Part shown: positions 18,128 to 26,603 of the stretch, piece after piece
Numbering within the stretch: the stretch's first letter is position 1
Layout: each line of letters starts with the position of its first letter
From: Salinisphaera japonica YTM-1
GTDB taxonomy: Bacteria; Pseudomonadota; Gammaproteobacteria; Nevskiales; Salinisphaeraceae
Length of the DNA: 57,637 bases
Reading direction: 5' to 3'
Assembly: GCF_003788585.1 (NCBI RefSeq)
Contig: NZ_AYKG01000015.1
Location: 1-57,637 of the forward strand
Notes under the pieces: model-generated
Seen by the model: only the letters and a program-made list of their open reading frames with translations
What the model was told of the DNA's origin: nothing
Databases searched by the model: none
Made by a program: the position numbers and the translations under genes

Positions 18128-18538
18128 ATGGCCATGTCAGGTGGTGGTGGAGAAGACGACGAAGTCCTGAGCGAAATGAACGTAACCCCGCTCGTGGACG
18201 TAATGCTCGTGCTGTTGGTCATGTTTATCGTGACGGCGTCGGCTGTGACCACGTCGGTACACGTTAATTTGCCCAAAACCGATGCCGTGGCGCCGCCGGA
18301 TACCAAGGAACCGCTCGTTATCGCGGTTGATAAATCCGGGCAGTATTTCCTTGATGACAAGGCGATGGATCTGGACACGCTCAAGCAGAAGCTGGCAGCA
18401 GCACATCAACAGAATCCGAAAGTAGCCGCGCAGCTGCAGGCTGATGAAGGCGTTCCCTACGGTAAGGTCGGGAAAGTCATGGCCGCGTTACAGGCCAACG
18501 GAATACAGAAGATCGCGGTGCTCTCCAGCCCGCAGTGA
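18128..18538 (+). CDS. exbD: ExbD-type accessory protein (TolR family)
   Basis: 136 residues. The single membrane helix NVTPLVDVMLVLLVMFIVTASA (about 20-41) contains the Asp that carries protons in this family. A periplasmic domain follows. I chose the ATG at 18128 because GGAGA lies seven bases upstream; a TTG at 18122 is less likely. It is the last gene of the tonB operon. The 443 bp from here to the receptor hold no gene. Confidence 0.92.
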   Translation: MAMSGGGGEDDEVLSEMNVTPLVDVMLVLLVMFIVTASAVTTSVHVNLPKTDAVAPPDTKEPLVIAVDKSGQYFLDDKAMDLDTLKQKLAAAHQQNPKVAAQLQADEGVPYGKVGKVMAALQANGIQKIAVLSSPQ

Positions 18539-18719
18539 ATGGCCGGGTGCCGTGGCGGTGCATTGGCTTCGCACCGGCTGCTCGGCTTTGAGGTGTGTCG
18601 TCACGGTGAAAGATGTCTCGTTGACGGCGCCCCGGACAACAGCCAGAGCGGCCATAGGGCCTCTAGTTGCTTGGAGTCACATCATGCCGGTCTTGGCCCG
18701 TAGCGTCTGATTGGACCAA

Positions 18720-18871
18720 AAAATTCTTTTGATTCGACGGCATCGTCATCGTTATAGCCATTCATTAATGAATGTATTTACAGGAACGGAAAAAATACCG
18801 TTCGGTCGTGCTAGATGTTTTTCTAGATAAATAATTTTGTTTTTTTGTTTAATAAACAGTTTTATTAAAAA
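18720..18871 (+). promoter_or_regulatory. AT-rich upstream region of the TonB-dependent receptor with palindromes
   Basis: Roughly 150 bp of strongly AT-rich DNA in an otherwise GC-rich window. It holds ATTCATTAATGAAT near 18762-18775 and a 20-bp inverted repeat at 18784-18803 (GAACGG, eight bases, CCGTTC). Interrupted palindromes follow near 18810-18826 (CTAGA..TCTAG) and 18850-18867. The 20-bp repeat sits 95-115 bp before the predicted start site, the normal place for a sigma-54 enhancer site. I see no Fur box. Confidence 0.4.
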
Positions 18872-18888
18872 CTGGCACGCCCTGTGCT
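18872..18888 (+). promoter_or_regulatory. Sigma-54-like promoter of the TonB-dependent receptor
   Basis: CTGGCACGCCCTGTGCT has the complete TGGCACG block and GC at the correct 12-base offset; only the first T of TTGC is replaced by G. Transcription would start near 18899. A hairpin follows in the leader (ACGACAAG at about 18899 and CTTGTCGT near 18926). Confidence 0.5.
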
Positions 18889-18981
18889 TTTGCTTGATTA
18901 CGACAAGCCAGCGACTATCGCTTGTCGTGGGGGACGCCGAAGTTGATCGGTGTCGCAAACGTCAGTACAGGGGAATTTCGC

Positions 18982-21879
18982 ATGACGGTAGAAACCAACG
19001 GGGCCGCCGTTGCAGCGCTTTCGCGCCGTAAACGACGGTATGCTTCGGCCAGTTCACTAGGCCTCACCTTAGTATCGGTCTTGGCGCCATTCTCCGGCGC
19101 CTGGGCCCAGCCGGAAGAGCTCCAGGGCGATATGCGCTACATAGCGCAAACGAATGCGGCATCGGAAGACACGGATCCAGCCGCACCGGCGCCTGCCGAA
19201 CCTGCGCCGGCAGCGCCTGCGACACCGGCAGCACCGGCAGCCGCCGCCGCGCCTGCTGCTGCCGCGCCTGCTGCTGCCGCGCCTGCTGCTGCCGCTGCGC
19301 CCGTGTCGGGCACCACCACGCGCCAACTCAGTGATATTGCGGTCACCGGTAGTGCACTGGCCGGCACGACATCGGCGACCGCGTTGCCGGTAAGCCGCTA
19401 CTCCAAGGAACAGCTCGTTCAGCAGGGCATTACGTCCACCGAGCAGGCACTGGCCCAGATTCCGGCACTCAGTACGTCGACCGGGGCCGGGGCGGCAACG
19501 GGTACAGCTATTCTGGGCGGGGCACGGTTTGCATCACTGCGCAGCTTACCCTCGGATTTCACGCTCGTATTGCTCAACGGCAAGCGTCTGCCGCTCGAGC
19601 CGTTCAACGGCGGCGCGGCGGTCGATATCAACCAGATCCCTTTCGCGGCGATCGAGCGCGTCGAGGTGCTTCGAGACGGTGCTTCGGCGCTTTATGGTTC
19701 TGATGCGGTCGCCGGTGTGATCAACTTCATCACAAAGAAGAATCTGCAAGGCGGCGATGTGGCGCTGCAGTACGGTATCCGTCCTGAAGATGGCGGCGGC
19801 AATCAGCGTTTTCTGAGTGGCACCTGGGGCAAGGGTGATCTGGAAGAGGATCGCTACAACATCCTGGCCACATTCAATTATCGCCGACAGGATGCCGTGA
19901 GTGCCCGGGGTCAGGATTTCGTCGTCGACCGGGACCTGCGCCGTGGCATTGATGCCACGTCCAGCTTTCCGATTCCGGCAAGTTATCGGGTGGGACAGAA
20001 TCTGTATAACCCGGCCGCCCCGGACTGTGGCGGCCGCTTGTTGAGTGCGTCAGGCGACAACTGCCGGTTCAATTATCAACAATACGGCAATATCGTCACG
20101 CCCAGTGACCAGTTCTCGTTGTATACCGATGGTACTTACAAGATCGCGGACAACCACGAGGTTTCGTTGTCGTATCTGTACTCGGCCAACGACAGCACGG
20201 ATATCGGCGCGCCAGGGCTGACCTCCAACACCGTGGGCTTGTCGCCACAGTCACCGTTTTTTCCGGGGAACGCCCAGGGTCCGGCGGTGCCTGATGCCGA
20301 CATGTTCGACCCGGATAACGAGGTGCCCTTGTACTACCGAAACGCCGGGCTGGGACCGCGAGTCACGGAGAACGAAAATCGCTATCATCATGCCGTGCTG
20401 ACATTCGATGGCCGTTTCGAGCGCGTTGATTACAATACGGCCTTCACCTTCAACCAGGGCGATACCGAAATCGCCTATGCCGGCGGGTATTTCAATCCCG
20501 GCCAGCTCGGCGCCTTGTTCAACAACGGCACGGTCAACCCGTTCACACGCTTTGACGATCTGACACAAGCCGAACGCAGCGCCATTGGGGATACGCAGTC
20601 CACAGGTACGGTGACCGATAACCGCTTTCGTGAATATGTCTGGGATGGCCAACTCTCGCGCGAACTCGGGGATTGGTTCGGTGGCGGCCAGGTCGCGATG
20701 GCGCTGGGCAGTCAGTATCGTCATCAGCTGTTCGAGGTTAGCCGCAACGGCGGCTTGCTGACCCAGGTCGCCGGTTCCGGCGGCGGGCTGTCGCCGGCCG
20801 ATCCGGTGTCGGAAACACGTGATATCGGCAGTCTCTACAGCGAGCTGAACGTGCCACTCATCGATTCGCTCGAGGTCACCGGCTCGTTTCGTTACGATAA
20901 CTATGACGACGTTGGGGACACCGTGAACCCCAAGGTCACATTGCGCTATCAGCCGTTCGAGCAGCTCGTTCTACGCGGCTCCTACGCCGAAGGGTTTGCA
21001 GCGCCCACGCTTAGCGATCTCTATGACCCGGCCTCTACCACGTTCACGACCGTACTCAACGATCCGCGTTACTGTGACGAGCAAGGCAACCCGCTGGGCG
21101 GCGCACCGGCCAATAGCTGTAACTTCCAGTTCAATCGTCAGAACGGCGGCAATGCGGATCTCGACCCGCAAACTTCGAAAAGCTGGACACTGGGCCTCGT
21201 GGCCACGCCGATCGAACGCATGGATATCGGCGTCAGCTTCTGGTGGATACAGATCAAGGACCAGGTATCTGCGCTTTCGCCCTCGTATGTGTTGGACAAT
21301 GCCGGCCAGTTTGCCGACAACATCGTGCGCAACCCGGATACCGATGCGATCGATTTGATTCGTACGCCGAACTTCAATTTGGGCAGCACCTATACCAACG
21401 GGGTAGATTTCACGTTCGATTACGTTCTGCCGACAAAGTCCTTCGGTAGTTTTGCACTGCAATTTAACGGCACGTTGACCAACAAGTACGAGTTCCAGAG
21501 CATTCCCGACGGCGAATATATATCGGCCGAAGGGCGTTATGCCGTTGCCACTGACCAGGTGGTGCCCGACTGGAAACATTTGATTCGTCTATCGTGGGTA
21601 CGCGGGCCTGTGTTCGCTAACGTTACGAATAATTTCTTTTCCGGCTACGATGATTTTGACCCGACGCTCAACCCCGAGGTCAACGATTACACGACTTTTG
21701 ACGTGTCCACCGGCTATCGCTTTGACAGCGGCATCGAGCTGTTGCTGGGCTCGCGAAATATCTTTGACCAGGATCCAGTGTTTTCCAACCAGCCCTCGGT
21801 CGGATTTCGGGGCTACAACGCGTCGTATTCCGATCCCCTGGGGCGCACCGTATTCGGTCGCGTAAGCTATGAGTTCTAG
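18982..21879 (+). CDS. TonB-dependent outer-membrane receptor
   Basis: 965 residues. Signal peptide about 1-42 (ending SGAWAQ), then an Ala/Pro-rich low-complexity extension (about 68-108), and a TonB-box-like SDIAVTG (about 117-123). The plug domain has LLNGKRLPLEPFNGGAAVDINQIPFAAIERVEVLRDGASALYGSDAVAGVINFITKKN. A 22-strand barrel follows and ends in a terminal Phe (RVSYEF). The ligand is not evident: the plug resembles large proteobacterial receptors for iron complexes or organic substrates. The ATG at 18982 has AGGGGAA upstream and begins a good signal peptide. tonB-exbB-exbD lies just upstream, and an intrinsic terminator follows. Confidence 0.9.
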   Translation: MTVETNGAAVAALSRRKRRYASASSLGLTLVSVLAPFSGAWAQPEELQGDMRYIAQTNAASEDTDPAAPAPAEPAPAAPATPAAPAAAAAPAAAAPAAAAPAAAAAPVSGTTTRQLSDIAVTGSALAGTTSATALPVSRYSKEQLVQQGITSTEQALAQIPALSTSTGAGAATGTAILGGARFASLRSLPSDFTLVLLNGKRLPLEPFNGGAAVDINQIPFAAIERVEVLRDGASALYGSDAVAGVINFITKKNLQGGDVALQYGIRPEDGGGNQRFLSGTWGKGDLEEDRYNILATFNYRRQDAVSARGQDFVVDRDLRRGIDATSSFPIPASYRVGQNLYNPAAPDCGGRLLSASGDNCRFNYQQYGNIVTPSDQFSLYTDGTYKIADNHEVSLSYLYSANDSTDIGAPGLTSNTVGLSPQSPFFPGNAQGPAVPDADMFDPDNEVPLYYRNAGLGPRVTENENRYHHAVLTFDGRFERVDYNTAFTFNQGDTEIAYAGGYFNPGQLGALFNNGTVNPFTRFDDLTQAERSAIGDTQSTGTVTDNRFREYVWDGQLSRELGDWFGGGQVAMALGSQYRHQLFEVSRNGGLLTQVAGSGGGLSPADPVSETRDIGSLYSELNVPLIDSLEVTGSFRYDNYDDVGDTVNPKVTLRYQPFEQLVLRGSYAEGFAAPTLSDLYDPASTTFTTVLNDPRYCDEQGNPLGGAPANSCNFQFNRQNGGNADLDPQTSKSWTLGLVATPIERMDIGVSFWWIQIKDQVSALSPSYVLDNAGQFADNIVRNPDTDAIDLIRTPNFNLGSTYTNGVDFTFDYVLPTKSFGSFALQFNGTLTNKYEFQSIPDGEYISAEGRYAVATDQVVPDWKHLIRLSWVRGPVFANVTNNFFSGYDDFDPTLNPEVNDYTTFDVSTGYRFDSGIELLLGSRNIFDQDPVFSNQPSVGFRGYNASYSDPLGRTVFGRVSYEF
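19246..19290 (+). repeat. Three perfect 15-bp tandem repeats in the receptor gene
   Basis: The unit GCCGCGCCTGCTGCT is present three times without change, encoding Ala-Ala-Pro-Ala-Ala in the low-complexity extension before the plug. The length is a multiple of three, so copy-number change would keep frame. Confidence 0.85.
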
Positions 21880-21902
21880 CGACGCGGGATGACCGATGAC
21901 AG

Positions 21903-21934
21903 GAGCCGCCACCCAATAAGGTGGCTCTTTTTTT
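21903..21934 (+). terminator. Intrinsic terminator of the TonB-dependent receptor
   Basis: A stem of GAGCC..CACC with GGTGGCTC (three-base bulge, CAATAA loop) is followed by seven or eight T. Confidence 0.7.
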
Positions 21935-21984
21935 GGCCATTCGTCACCGGCTAACAAACGAATACGCGCCCGCCCCCCCCAGCG

Positions 21985-22050
21985 CCCGCAGCCGTGATCT
22001 ACAAGCCACGCCAAGCCCACATCGGCGCAATCTGTGTAATCTGCGGATAG
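21985..22050. repeat. Single short arm of the 9-bp-period intergenic repeat
   Basis: CGGCGCAATCTGTGTAATCTGCGGAT at 22023-22048 has the AATCTGYGT unit in the same orientation as the right arm of the longer elements. The opposing arm is absent, so this is probably a truncated copy between the receptor and ppa. Confidence 0.55.
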
Positions 22051-22075
22051 TCTTGAAAGAACAAAGCCTAAAATC

Positions 22076-22114
22076 AAAAAAGCCTCCGATGCATACAGCA
22101 TCGAAGGCTTTGAA
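22076..22114 (-). terminator. Intrinsic terminator of ppa
   Basis: On the minus strand AAAGCCTTCGATGC pairs with GCATCGGAGGCTTT around a short loop, followed by a T-run. Confidence 0.8.
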
Positions 22115-22132
22115 GCGCGATACCGGCTTCGA

Positions 22133-22666
22133 TCAGGCGTTGTTATAAGCGTCGATCGATTTCTGGATTTCGGCCTTGGCTTTCTCGGCGCCTTCCCAAC
22201 CGGAAATCTTGGACCACTTGCCTTTCTCGTGGTCTTTGTAGTGCTCGAAGAAGTGGGCGATCTTGTTCTTCAAGCGCTCGTCCACGTCGTCTAGATCCCG
22301 CACGTCCTTGTAATAGTCCGTGGCGACCTTGTCTTTCGGCACGGCCAGGATCTTGGCATCCAGGCCGGATTCGTCTTCGGTGCCCAGCACGGCCACGGGG
22401 CGGCATTCGATCACCGAGCCGGGTACGATCGGCTCGGGGGTGAGCACCAGCACGTCGACCGGGTCGCCGTCGTCGTACAGGGTCTTGGGTACGAAGCCGT
22501 AGTTGGCCGGGTAGTGCATGGCGACGTTCATGAAACGATCGACCATCAGACAGTTGCTGTCCTTGTCGACCTCGTACTTGACCGAGGATGCGCCTTCGAC
22601 GATCTCGATGATGACGGTGATTTCCTCGGGCGCCTTATCGCCCGGGGTCAGTGCTTCATAGCCCAT
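22133..22666 (-). CDS. ppa: Inorganic pyrophosphatase, soluble family I
   Basis: 177 residues, the normal length for bacterial family I enzymes. It hydrolyses PPi to two phosphates in the cytoplasm. The metal-binding signature DDGDPVDVLVLTPEPI is at about residues 65-80, with the family-typical DRFMNVAMHYPANYGFVPKTL just before it and DVDERLKNKIAHFFEHYKDHEKGKW later. Monocistronic, with a terminator. It lies directly downstream of the PPi-dependent phosphofructokinase on the same strand, with a 45-bp gap; that enzyme uses the same PPi pool. Confidence 0.95.
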   Translation of the reverse strand: MGYEALTPGDKAPEEITVIIEIVEGASSVKYEVDKDSNCLMVDRFMNVAMHYPANYGFVPKTLYDDGDPVDVLVLTPEPIVPGSVIECRPVAVLGTEDESGLDAKILAVPKDKVATDYYKDVRDLDDVDERLKNKIAHFFEHYKDHEKGKWSKISGWEGAEKAKAEIQKSIDAYNNA

Positions 22667-22711
22667 GAGCTGTCCTTTTGTGCATGAATGTGAAAACGGG
22701 TGTTGAGTGTC

Positions 22712-23965
22712 TCAAACCTCGAAAGAGGTGCCGAGTTTTTTCGCAACCGGCGCCAGTGTGAGCCGCGCATAGTCCGGCAGCCCGTCAACATAGGGCGGGT
22801 AGCTTTCTCCGGCGATCAACGGCTTGAGATAGCGTCGCGCGGCGTCGGTGATATGAAAGCCGTCGTCGCTGATGAAGTTACGCGGCATGAACTTCTCGAC
22901 GTTGGCCACTTCCGAAAGCGGGGCCTCGCCGATCGTCCACTCATAGGGGGCGTCGTTTTGGCGATCGATGGTGACCATCACGCCGGATTTGCCGGCCACG
23001 GCGTATTCGACCGCGGCCCGACCCACGGCATAGGCCTGCTCGACGTCGGTGGCCGAGGCGATATGCCGGGCCGCGCGCATCAGATAGTCGGCGATCGCAT
23101 AGTGGTATTTGTAGCCTAGCTCTTTCTTGATCAGCTCGGCCAGCGTGGGCGCGACACCGCCGAGCTGAACATGGCCGAAGGCATCGATATCGCGGTCGTC
23201 ACGATCGTTGGCCACCTCGACGCCCTCCGAGGCCACGATCGTACAGAAACCGTGGGCCTTGACCGTGGCATCGACCTTGGCCAGAAACTTGGCCCGGTCG
23301 AACTCGATTTCCGGGAACAGCAGGATATGCGGGGCATCGCCCTCGACCTCGGCGGCCAGGCCGCCGGCCGCGGCCGTCCAGCCGGCGTGCCGGCCCATCA
23401 CTTCGAGAATGAAGACTTTGGTCGAGGTCTTGCACATGCTGTGTAGATCAAAGCCGGCCTCACGGATCGACACGGCCGTGTACTTGGCCACGCTGCCAAA
23501 GCCCGGCGAACAGTCGGTGTGCGGCAGGTCGTTGTCCATGGTCTTGGGGATATGGATGGCCTGGATCGGATAGCCCATCTCGTCGGACAGATGGCTGATC
23601 TTTTCGCAGGTATCGGCCGAGTCGCCGCCGCCGTTGTAGAAGAAATAACCGATGTTGTGGGCCTTGAAGACCTCGATCAGCCGCTCGTACTGGGCCCGGT
23701 TCTCTTCCAGGCTCTTGAGCTTGTAGCGGGCCGAGCCAAAGGCGCCCGCCGGGGTATGGCGCAGGGCCGCGATGGTCTCGTCGGTTTCGGCCGAGGTATC
23801 GATCAGGTCCTCGGTCAGCGCGCCCACGATGCCGTCGCGCCCGGCATAGACCGTGCCGATGGTGTCGTGGTGTTGTCGTGCGGCCTCGATGACGCCGGCG
23901 GCCGATGCGTTGATTACGGCGGTCACGCCACCGCTTTGGGCATAGAACGCGTTCTTCTTCGTCAT
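22712..23965 (-). CDS. pfp: Pyrophosphate-dependent 6-phosphofructokinase
   Basis: 417 residues of the phosphofructokinase family, converting fructose 6-phosphate to the 1,6-bisphosphate. The residues that separate PPi from ATP enzymes point to PPi: GGGDSADT, with Asp at the position of Gly104 in E. coli PfkA, and PKTMDND, with Lys where ATP enzymes have Gly. The N-terminal loop AQSGGVTAVINASAAGV and the sugar-binding EVMGRHAGW are clear. I chose the ATG at 23965, preceded by AAGGGGAAAA, over an in-frame extension to 24034. The reaction is reversible, so it can also serve gluconeogenesis. Inference of cofactor is from motif only. Confidence 0.88.
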   Translation of the reverse strand: MTKKNAFYAQSGGVTAVINASAAGVIEAARQHHDTIGTVYAGRDGIVGALTEDLIDTSAETDETIAALRHTPAGAFGSARYKLKSLEENRAQYERLIEVFKAHNIGYFFYNGGGDSADTCEKISHLSDEMGYPIQAIHIPKTMDNDLPHTDCSPGFGSVAKYTAVSIREAGFDLHSMCKTSTKVFILEVMGRHAGWTAAAGGLAAEVEGDAPHILLFPEIEFDRAKFLAKVDATVKAHGFCTIVASEGVEVANDRDDRDIDAFGHVQLGGVAPTLAELIKKELGYKYHYAIADYLMRAARHIASATDVEQAYAVGRAAVEYAVAGKSGVMVTIDRQNDAPYEWTIGEAPLSEVANVEKFMPRNFISDDGFHITDAARRYLKPLIAGESYPPYVDGLPDYARLTLAPVAKKLGTSFEV

Positions 23966-24193
23966 CGAGTTTTCCCCTTGCCGAGTGGTTGTACTTTTGC
24001 GGTCCGGCGACGGGCGGGCCAGCCGGTGATGCATCGATCAGGGGCCAGAGCATACGCGAGCGCTTCTGGCGCCGACAATTGACTTGCCGCAGGCGCACCG
24101 CTAAGTTGCTGGGTCGGTCGGTGACGGGCAGGAACGCTCGTGCGCAGATGACCGCAAAAATGTTTTATACCAAGGTCTTTTGGCGGAGATGAC

Positions 24194-24751
24194 ATGCTGA
24201 AAATCGTGCTGCTGGGCGCGCCCGGCTCGGGCAAGGGAACACAGAGTGCCAAGCTCGTGGAGCGCTACGGCGTGCCTCAGGTTTCGACCGGTGATCTGCT
24301 GCGAAACGCGGTGGCCGAACAGACCGAGCTGGGCCAGAAGGCCAAGGCGGCCATGGATGCCGGCGAGCTCGTCTCCGACGATATCGTGGTGGGCATGATG
24401 CGCGAGCGCCTGACCCAGGCCGATACCGAGAACGGTTTCATTCTGGATGGCTTTCCGCGGACTGCCGCTCAGGCCGAGGCACTCGATGAGCTGCTTGCCG
24501 AGCTGGATCGCCCGCTCCAGGCCGTGGTGCATCTGCAGGTCGACAACGAAGAGATCGTGGGCCGGCTGATGGCCCGCGGGCGCTCGGACGACAACGAGGA
24601 CACGATCCGTAATCGTCTGTCGGTGTTTTCTGAGCAGACCGCGCCACTTGCCGAGCACTATCGCAAGCAGGGCCTGCTCAAGGAAGTGCACGGCATGGGC
24701 GAGGTCGATGAGATCTTTGCGCGTATCGAGGCTGCGCTCGAAGACGTCTAG
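24194..24751 (+). CDS. adk: Adenylate kinase, short form without the zinc-type LID
   Basis: 185 residues. Interconverts ATP + AMP and two ADP. Walker A GAPGSGKGTQ is at residues 8-17, then STGDLLR, DGFPRT (about 84-89) and the short loop GRSDDNEDTIRNRL in place of the long LID domain of the E. coli enzyme (214 residues). This short form is known from several gammaproteobacteria and actinobacteria. The ATG follows GGAGATGAC. A -10-like TATACC lies about 30 bp upstream, and an intrinsic terminator follows. Confidence 0.94.
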   Translation: MLKIVLLGAPGSGKGTQSAKLVERYGVPQVSTGDLLRNAVAEQTELGQKAKAAMDAGELVSDDIVVGMMRERLTQADTENGFILDGFPRTAAQAEALDELLAELDRPLQAVVHLQVDNEEIVGRLMARGRSDDNEDTIRNRLSVFSEQTAPLAEHYRKQGLLKEVHGMGEVDEIFARIEAALEDV

Positions 24752-24774
24752 CGTCGACTCATAAACAGGCCAAG

Positions 24775-24808
24775 GGCCCGGTACGCGTTCGCGCGACCGG
24801 GCTTTTTT
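24775..24808 (+). terminator. Intrinsic terminator of adk
   Basis: GCCCGGTACGCG and CGCGACCGGGC pair around TTCG and are followed by six T. Confidence 0.9.
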
Positions 24809-24814
24809 GTGGGG

Positions 24815-25942
24815 CTAGTTGGCCGCCTGATGGGCCTGGATGGCGGCGAGCACATCGCGCCCGGCGATTTCCTCTCGCCAGCCGGTCAGCAGGCGCGTAT
24901 CGCGCCGGCCGGCGACAAGACGCGCGATCTCGGCGCGGCTGCCAAGCGTGGCCGCGGGCAGCTCGGCCGTCTTTGCGGCCTGCTCCAGGGCCTGCATGCC
25001 GTGCTTGATGGCGCGCTTGGTGGGGCCATCGGGCGGGCCGGCATCCGGATCCAGCACGGTGGCCGGGGCGGCCTTGCCGCGCTTGATGGCGGCCAGCAGC
25101 TCATCGGCGTGGCGGGCCAGCATCTTGTCAGACAGCTCGACGGTGTCGGCCAGGGCCATGTCATCAGCCGGGCCCTGTTCGGCCAGCGTCATCAGGGCCG
25201 TATCGCTGACGATCCATCGCCGCGGCCGGTCAGCCTCGATCGCCACCCGCTCACGCCAGGCGGCAAGCTCGGCCAGTATTTGCTGGGCGCCTGCGGGCAG
25301 ATGGAACCAGCCTTTCACGCGTCGCCAGGCGGTTTCCGGCGCGGGGGCAAAGCGGGCGGGGTCAGTCATGCGGGCCGTGTCGTCCATCACCCAGCCCAGG
25401 CGATCACGTGCGTTCAGAGCCGCGACCAGCCGCGGATAGGCCACGGCCAGATACCGCACGTCGTCCGCGGCGTAATCGATGGCGCCGGCGGGCAGCGGAC
25501 GCCGACTCCAGTCGGTGCGGGTATGGGCCTTGGACAACGAGACATCCAGCAGTGCCGCGATCATGCGGGCATAGCCCATCTGATCATCCAGGCCGACGAG
25601 CGGGGCGGCCAGCTGGGTATCGAACAAGGGCGCGGGCATGACGCCGAAGGTATGCAACAGGACTTCCAGATCCTGCTCGGCCGAATGAAAGACCTTGATC
25701 GTCTCGGCATCGACCAGCAGTGCCACGAGCGCGGATAAGTCATCGATCGCCAGCACGTCGATGACGCCCGATATGTCGGCGTCGGCAATCTGGACCAGGC
25801 AGAGCTTCGGGTAATAGGTTTTTTCCCGCAGGAACTCGGTGTCGATCGCGACCCACGCCCGATGCGCCACGGCATCAATGAAGCGTACAAGCTCAGCTGT
25901 GGTGGTTATCGTTGTCGCTTGGGCCGGTGGCTCGGGTATCAT
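24815..25942 (-). CDS. rnd: Ribonuclease D
   Basis: 375 residues, a 3'-5' exoribonuclease of the DEDDy class that trims tRNA and other small RNA precursors. Exo motifs are WVAIDTEFLREKTYYPKLCLVQI (about 29-51), VFHSAEQDLEVLLHTFG and DYAADDVRYL (the last with the class Tyr). HRDC-type helical domains follow (about 210-375). The ATG at 25942 gives the normal family N-terminus; an extension to 26056 would overlap the divergent gene and is not supported. The gene upstream starts 41 bp away on the other strand. Confidence 0.92.
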   Translation of the reverse strand: MIPEPPAQATTITTTAELVRFIDAVAHRAWVAIDTEFLREKTYYPKLCLVQIADADISGVIDVLAIDDLSALVALLVDAETIKVFHSAEQDLEVLLHTFGVMPAPLFDTQLAAPLVGLDDQMGYARMIAALLDVSLSKAHTRTDWSRRPLPAGAIDYAADDVRYLAVAYPRLVAALNARDRLGWVMDDTARMTDPARFAPAPETAWRRVKGWFHLPAGAQQILAELAAWRERVAIEADRPRRWIVSDTALMTLAEQGPADDMALADTVELSDKMLARHADELLAAIKRGKAAPATVLDPDAGPPDGPTKRAIKHGMQALEQAAKTAELPAATLGSRAEIARLVAGRRDTRLLTGWREEIAGRDVLAAIQAHQAAN

Positions 25943-25982
25943 CGGGTTCGCCAACTCGCGCTTGGACTGCATAGGACGCGCC

Positions 25983-26519
25983 TTGAACATAGGAATTGTC
26001 CGCCGACTCATCGATCTGGTGCTTTTCCGCTGCGGTCCACAGGACCTGCCGGGCAACCAGTCGACGCTGATCGCGACGGCCGTCGCTTATTGTATCGCTC
26101 AATTCGCCCAGATCGGCTTGCTGGGGGCGCCGACGGCTGCATTCGTCCAGGCGATCCTGGCGACGATCCTGCTCGGCCTGTATGCCGCGGCGGTGCTGCG
26201 TATTCGTAAACTGTCGAACCGGCTTCACCAGACCGGTACGGCGCTGTTCGGCACGGGCAGCTTGCTCACGCTGGCCATGCTGCCGGCGACCTGGGCCTTG
26301 TTGCCGTATCTGGAAAGTATTGCCCAGGCTCAGCGCGCCAGTGATATCACCCTCAACTCGCCGCTTGCCGCATTGGCCTACGTGATCATCGGCATCTGGG
26401 GCCTGGCGGTCTACAGCCATATCTATCGTCATGCCCTGGATGTATCGATCGCCCTGGCGATCGGTGTGACCATCGGCTTCGAAGCGCTCGTGCTCGTGGT
26501 GTTTTCGGTTCTGGGGTAG
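25983..26519 (+). CDS. Uncharacterised four- to five-pass membrane protein
   Basis: 178 residues if read from the TTG at 25983, which has TAGGAC upstream; no ATG gives a sensible start. Hydrophobic segments lie at about 30-45, 50-72, 85-105, 125-145 and 155-177, loosely like a small YIP1-type or related membrane domain, but I cannot name a family. It sits between rnd (divergent) and mpl (same strand, 84 bp downstream). Confidence 0.65.
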   Translation: MNIGIVRRLIDLVLFRCGPQDLPGNQSTLIATAVAYCIAQFAQIGLLGAPTAAFVQAILATILLGLYAAAVLRIRKLSNRLHQTGTALFGTGSLLTLAMLPATWALLPYLESIAQAQRASDITLNSPLAALAYVIIGIWGLAVYSHIYRHALDVSIALAIGVTIGFEALVLVVFSVLG

Positions 26520-26603
26520 GCGGGTAGCGCCCGGCTGCCGGCGGGCACCAAAACGACCTGAATTGTCGGCGACAGGCTGTCGTCGTGTTTCCAAGGAGTG
26601 CTG

